Shown piece after piece: positions 60,839-64,000 of a DNA stretch of 64,000 bases. Both the position numbers and the translations under genes were made by a program. A model generated the notes under the pieces. That model saw nothing but the letters and a program-made list of their open reading frames with translations, was not told where the DNA came from and searched no databases. Positions within the stretch are counted from its first letter, which is position 1, and every line of letters starts with the position of its first letter. This DNA is from an uncultured Alistipes sp. (GTDB lineage Bacteria; Bacteroidota; Bacteroidia; Bacteroidales; Rikenellaceae), in the NCBI GenBank assembly GCA_900550375.1, contig URRP01000003.1, positions 1 to 64,000 on the forward strand, in the 5' to 3' direction.

Positions 60839-61663
60839 TCAACGACCGTGCAGGGGTTCCCAGTCCAATCGCAGATCGGGAAGCCCCGTCAACTCGCGCA
60901 CCGCGCGGCGGCCCTCCTCGCCCAGCGAAAGGGAGCAGCGGTTGACGAAAAGCGCGATATGGCGGTCGATCACCTCGTCTTCCAGCTCGCGGGCGTGTTC
61001 CTTGACGAACGCGCGCGACACCGTCGGGTGTTCGAGGGCATAGGCAATACTGTCGTGCAATACTTTTTCGAAGGTACGCCGCACCTCCGCCGGCAGTTCA
61101 CGGCTCGCCACGATGGCTCCCAGCGGCAGCGGCAACCCCGTCTGCTGCTCCCAGAGCGCTCCCAGATCGGCCACCAGCTCCAGATTGTGCCGTTCGTAGG
61201 TGAATCGCCCCTCATGGATCAGCACCCCCGCATCGAAAGCACCCCGTTCGACCGCCGCGGCGATCTCGGAGAAGAGTACCGGCGTGCGGTCGACGAACTC
61301 GGGAAAGAACCGCAGCAGCATGGCGTTGGCCGTAGTAAGCTCACCCGGGATGGCGACGCGCCGGATCGGCGACCGATCGCCGCGGCGGCGCACAAGCAGC
61401 TGCCCGTTGCCCCGTCCGAGCGCCGATCCGCTGTCGAGCAGTGCATAGCGGTCGACGACGGCCGGCAGCACGGCATAGCTGATCTTCGAGATATCGGGAC
61501 CGTCGGGCGAGGCGACACCCTCGTTCAACTCCTCGATATCCTGAAAATCGACCTCGAACGACAACCCCTGCGTCGGGATGCGGCCGTTGAGGAGCGCATC
61601 GAACATGAAGGTGTCATTGGGGCAGGGCGAGATGCGGAGTCGCAGCCGATCAGTCATCATCAT
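60839..61663 (-). CDS. mqnD: 1,4-dihydroxy-6-naphthoate synthase MqnD
   Basis: A 274-aa periplasmic-binding-protein-fold enzyme of the futalosine menaquinone route, converting cyclic dehypoxanthine futalosine to 1,4-dihydroxy-6-naphthoate. 'LRISPCPNDTFMFDALLNGRI' is the N-terminal family signature and 'DISKISYAVLPAVVDRYALLDSGSALGRGNG' the second block. The start has three ATGs in a row (61663, 61660, 61657) that overlap the stop of the 76-aa membrane-protein gene, so coupling is likely. Confidence 0.93.
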   Translation of the reverse strand: MMMTDRLRLRISPCPNDTFMFDALLNGRIPTQGLSFEVDFQDIEELNEGVASPDGPDISKISYAVLPAVVDRYALLDSGSALGRGNGQLLVRRRGDRSPIRRVAIPGELTTANAMLLRFFPEFVDRTPVLFSEIAAAVERGAFDAGVLIHEGRFTYERHNLELVADLGALWEQQTGLPLPLGAIVASRELPAEVRRTFEKVLHDSIAYALEHPTVSRAFVKEHARELEDEVIDRHIALFVNRCSLSLGEEGRRAVRELTGLPDLRLDWEPLHGR

Positions 61664-61880
61664 CGGCCGAAAGCCGTTTTTTGGCGACCGTCTTCTCCGA
61701 CTTGCTCCGACCGCCGAAACGGCCGATCAGGAAGCCCGCCAAGAAGATCACCACCCAGATAACGAGCGTCGTGATCTTGCCCATAGCCCAGACATAGATC
61801 TCGCTCGAATAGAAAATCAACAGAAAGAAGAGCACCAGCGCTGCGGCGATGCCGATCATCCATTTGGTAGATGTTTTCAT
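61650..61880 (-). CDS. 76-aa membrane protein in the mqn operon
   Basis: The ATG at 61880 (MKTSTKWMIGIAAALVLFF) gives a 76-aa protein with two hydrophobic helices (about 8-26 and 32-52) and a charged cytoplasmic tail 'RFGGRSKSEKTVAKKRLSADDDD'. It starts 4 bp after the mqnB stop and its stop lies within the mqnD start region, so it is a true member of the operon. I do not recognise it. Confidence 0.78.
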   Translation of the reverse strand: MKTSTKWMIGIAAALVLFFLLIFYSSEIYVWAMGKITTLVIWVVIFLAGFLIGRFGGRSKSEKTVAKKRLSADDDD

Positions 61881-61884
61881 AAAC

Positions 61885-62418
61885 CTATCGAATTTGAATT
61901 TCGTTGACAATCCGTTCCAACTCCTGCGCCAGCGCCTCACAGGCCTCCGCCACACGCCATGCGGCGAAGGGTTCGCCCACGCGGTTCGAGACGGCACGCA
62001 CCTCGGCGGCCGGTACGTCCAGCGCCGCGGCGACGGCGAAAAACGCAGCGCCCTCCATATTCTCCACGTCGGCACCGGCGGACTCGGCGCCGCTTCGGGC
62101 GACGCTGTTCGACACCGCCGTGCGCAGGCCCGGCAGGTCAGACGTCGGACGGTAGACGTCGGCATACTTCGCCGGCAGTCCTGCCATACGCTCCTCGGCC
62201 ACGGCAACCACCTCGCCGAGCGCGATATTCGACACAGGATACACTCCTGCAATCCCCGCCAGCAGCAGCCGTTCGGGGCGTTCGGCGACGATCGTTCGCG
62301 CCGTCGCAGCAGCGGCAGCGGCGAGTCCTACACCCGTGATACGGCACGCAACGTCGGGACAACGCCGCCGGAAAGCTTCGGCTTCGCCTGCCGTGGGAAA
62401 GAGGACGACCGTGCGCAT
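61885..62418 (-). CDS. mqnB: Futalosine hydrolase MqnB
   Basis: I chose the ATG at 62418 (MRTVVLFPTAGEAEAF), 177 aa. The protein is a nucleoside phosphorylase-fold hydrolase; 'LLLAGIAGVYPVSNIALGEVVAVAEE' and 'GADVENMEGAAFFAVAAALDVPAAEVRAVSNRVG' carry the MTAN-like active-site blocks, with the 'ENMEGAA' purine/ribose-binding segment. It cleaves hypoxanthine from futalosine to give dehypoxanthine futalosine. It lies 5 bp after the aminopeptidase stop. Confidence 0.9.
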   Translation of the reverse strand: MRTVVLFPTAGEAEAFRRRCPDVACRITGVGLAAAAAATARTIVAERPERLLLAGIAGVYPVSNIALGEVVAVAEERMAGLPAKYADVYRPTSDLPGLRTAVSNSVARSGAESAGADVENMEGAAFFAVAAALDVPAAEVRAVSNRVGEPFAAWRVAEACEALAQELERIVNEIQIR

Positions 62419-62422
62419 GGGA

Positions 62423-63820
62423 TTATCGGCCGACGACGGCCTCAAGCTCCTCGACCGTCACGGGGATCGTACGGTCGCCGATGATACGGCAGCCGGAGTC
62501 GGTCACCAACAGGTCGTCTTCGATGCGGATGCCGCCGAAATCGAGGTAGCGGCTGCGCAGCAGGTCGTAGTCGACGATGCCGCGGAACTTGCCTTCGGCC
62601 TCGCACTTGTCGATGAGCGCCGGAATGAAATAGATACCCGGCTCGTCGCTCAGGATCGTGCCCGGACGCAGCCGCCACGTAGCACGGTGGAGGCAGGTGG
62701 CCGACTGTGCGGCGCGCTCGGCTACGAGCGAGTAGTCGAAGCTGCGCTCGCCGATATTCTCGCAGTCATGCACGTCCATGCCCAGCCCGTGACCCAGTCC
62801 GTGCGGCATGAAGAGATACATGGCACCCGCGGCGACAGCATCCTCGGCCGAACCTTTGAGCAGTCCCACGCCCACAAGCCCCTCTGCCAGCTTGCGGTAG
62901 GCTTCGAGGTGTACCTCCTGCATATACATCATCCCCGGGCGCACGATACGTGCGATATGGTCGTGACATGCCAGCACGATGTCATAGATCTCGCGCTGCT
63001 GCGCCGTGAAGCGGCCGCTGACGGGGTAGGTGCGCGTATGATCCGAGCAGTAGTTCATAAGATTCTCGCCGCCGGCGTCGACCAGCAGCAGCCGTCCGTC
63101 GGCGAGCACCCCCTCCGAATTGAGGTTGTGCAGCGTCTCGCCGTGCTGCGAGACGATCGACGGGAACGACACGCCGAGTCCCATCGACTTGGCGACGCCC
63201 TCGATCGTACCGGCGATTTCGCGCTCGACGACGCCCGCACGGCACATCCGCATGGCGGTGGTGTGCATGGCGTAGCCGATATGGAAGGCGTCTTCCATCT
63301 GGGCCACCTCCTCGGCGCTCTTGATCTCGCGCATCTCCGCGACGGCGAACATCAGGTCGACCGACTTGTAGTCGTGCAGCAGCGCGGGAGCGATTCCCAG
63401 CAGCGCCGAGAGTTGCAGCTTCGTCTCGCCGCGGTAGGGCGGCAGGTAGTGCACACGACGGCCGAGGCGGATCGCGGCGGCCAGATAGTCGGCGAGCGCC
63501 GCCAGCGGACGGCAATCGGCGACACCCACCTCGGCTCCCAGTTCGCGCAGCGTGGGCTGCGGGCCGGTCCAAATGATGTCGTCGACGGTGAAGTCGTCGC
63601 CGAAGAGCATCTGCTCGCCCGTATCGGCATCGACGACACCGACCAGCGACGGGATGTTAAGCCCGAAATAGTAGCGGAACGTCGAATCCTGACGGAAATA
63701 ATAAGCGTTATTGGGGTAGTTGTTGGGGGCAGGCGGATTGCCCGGCAGCAGGATCACCCCGCCGCCCATCTTGGCGCGCAGCTCGGCGCGGCGCGAAACG
63801 TAGGTTTTGACCGGAAACAT
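62423..63820 (-). CDS. pepP: Aminopeptidase P family protein (Xaa-Pro aminopeptidase, M24)
   Basis: A 465-aa pita-bread metallopeptidase. The N-terminal domain (about 1-165) is followed by the M24 domain with the five metal ligands visible in context: Asp in 'LLLVDAGGENL', Asp in 'NYCSDHTRTYPVSG', His in 'FMPHGLGHGLGMDVHD', Glu in 'LSDEPGIYF' and Glu in 'GGIRIEDDLLV'. It removes N-terminal residues before proline. It is upstream of mqnB, 4 bp away, probably for transcriptional convenience. The BI-1 family gene ends 29 bp upstream of its start. Confidence 0.92.
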   Translation of the reverse strand: MFPVKTYVSRRAELRAKMGGGVILLPGNPPAPNNYPNNAYYFRQDSTFRYYFGLNIPSLVGVVDADTGEQMLFGDDFTVDDIIWTGPQPTLRELGAEVGVADCRPLAALADYLAAAIRLGRRVHYLPPYRGETKLQLSALLGIAPALLHDYKSVDLMFAVAEMREIKSAEEVAQMEDAFHIGYAMHTTAMRMCRAGVVEREIAGTIEGVAKSMGLGVSFPSIVSQHGETLHNLNSEGVLADGRLLLVDAGGENLMNYCSDHTRTYPVSGRFTAQQREIYDIVLACHDHIARIVRPGMMYMQEVHLEAYRKLAEGLVGVGLLKGSAEDAVAAGAMYLFMPHGLGHGLGMDVHDCENIGERSFDYSLVAERAAQSATCLHRATWRLRPGTILSDEPGIYFIPALIDKCEAEGKFRGIVDYDLLRSRYLDFGGIRIEDDLLVTDSGCRIIGDRTIPVTVEELEAVVGR

Positions 63821-63849
63821 GGCAGTTTTCTGTTTTTAAGTCGCCTCCG

Positions 63850-64000
63850 TTAGCGGCGGTTGCCCAGCAGCCGCAGCATATAGAGGAACAGGTTGATAAA
63901 ATCGAGGTAGAGCGACAACGCACCCAGCAGCGCCAGCTTCTGCATCGTCTCGTCGACCTCGGCGCCGGAGTAGATCATACGCTTGATGCGCTGCGTGTCG
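63850..64000 (-). CDS. Bax inhibitor-1/YccA-family membrane protein (3' end only)
   Basis: Only the last 50 codons lie in the window: 'DTQRIKRMIYSGAEVDE...KLALLGALSLYLDFINLFLYMLRLLGNRR' then TAA (63850-63852). The sequence matches the C-terminal helices of the BI-1 (YccA/YbhL) family, where the 'ALSLYLDFINLFL' segment holds the conserved Asp. The 5' part lies beyond 64000. It is transcribed into pepP and the mqn genes. Confidence 0.85.
   Translation of the reverse strand, partial: DTQRIKRMIYSGAEVDETMQKLALLGALSLYLDFINLFLYMLRLLGNRR

Overview
The window looks like chromosomal DNA from a G+C-rich member of the Bacteroidota, most likely order Bacteroidales. An Alistipes/Rikenellaceae-type gut bacterium is my best guess, inferred from gene content and base composition rather than from a marker gene. 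Evidence: -33/-7 promoters of the Bacteroidetes type (TTTG, about 19-20 bp, TAnnTTTG) recur upstream of genes; there is a GldE-type CNNM protein, a DUF4271 protein beside a HemD-like protein, lipoproteins with FN3/BACON-like modules, and menaquinone genes of the futalosine route (mqnE, mqnB, mqnD). Almost all of the window is dense housekeeping sequence.

Layout. 1-8.4 kb (- strand): a surface-type lipoprotein, a small TonB-like protein, then the run tgt-lptG-mqnE-PASTA-rluD. 8.8-11.3 kb (+): a membrane glycosyltransferase overlapping an ECF sigma factor, then rsmG. 11.5-15.1 kb (-): a large MG2/plug-type exported protein split by an in-frame TAG, then rlmN. 15.4-20.1 kb (+): tonB, hflX, upp and an LTA-synthase-like membrane sulfatase. 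20.5-28.7 kb (-): a long probable operon (LysE-type exporter, cmk, ispH, a membrane protein, a CtpA-type protease, a histidine kinase, a DUF4271 protein, a hemD-like gene, rnpA, yidD) with a good promoter at its head. 29.0-31.3 kb: tRNA-Thr(CGU), cstA and an unknown gene. 31.4-33.5 kb (-): tdk and murA, separated by a direct repeat. 33.7-46.8 kb (+): a lipoprotein, a RlmD/RumA-type methyltransferase, a SIMPL protein, cdd, a RluA-type synthase, dtd, a secreted DNA/RNA endonuclease, a TIGR01212 radical-SAM protein, two tandem YitT proteins, priA and comF. 47-58.6 kb (+): dnaB, comM, then the distal half of the dcw cell-wall/division cluster (murG, murC, ftsQ, ftsA, ftsZ), gldE and a phosphopantetheinyl transferase. 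60.8-64 kb (-): mqnD, a 76-aa membrane protein, mqnB, an aminopeptidase P, and the end of a Bax-inhibitor-1 family gene.

The part that ordinary gene calling does not explain is 58.65-60.07 kb. It is A+T-rich and holds about a dozen degenerate copies of a palindrome (consensus ATACAATATTnnATTGTAT), a small XRE-type regulator whose GTG start lies in a perfect 18-bp palindrome, and a strong candidate structured RNA (about 59763-59976, + strand). The RNA candidate has its own -7 element, several nested helices including a 9-bp stem capped by a GAAA tetraloop, and a terminal T-run. Its 3' part is duplicated about 650 bp to the left, and both copies end in the palindrome. I regard this as the best candidate for an undescribed element.

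Other points for a second look: two C9 tracts in the signal-peptide regions of exported proteins (possible phase variation), the amber-split gene, a MurA with Asp at the usual catalytic Cys, a Tgt lacking the usual zinc cysteines, an FtsQ with a coiled-coil insertion, and several dispersed intergenic repeats.
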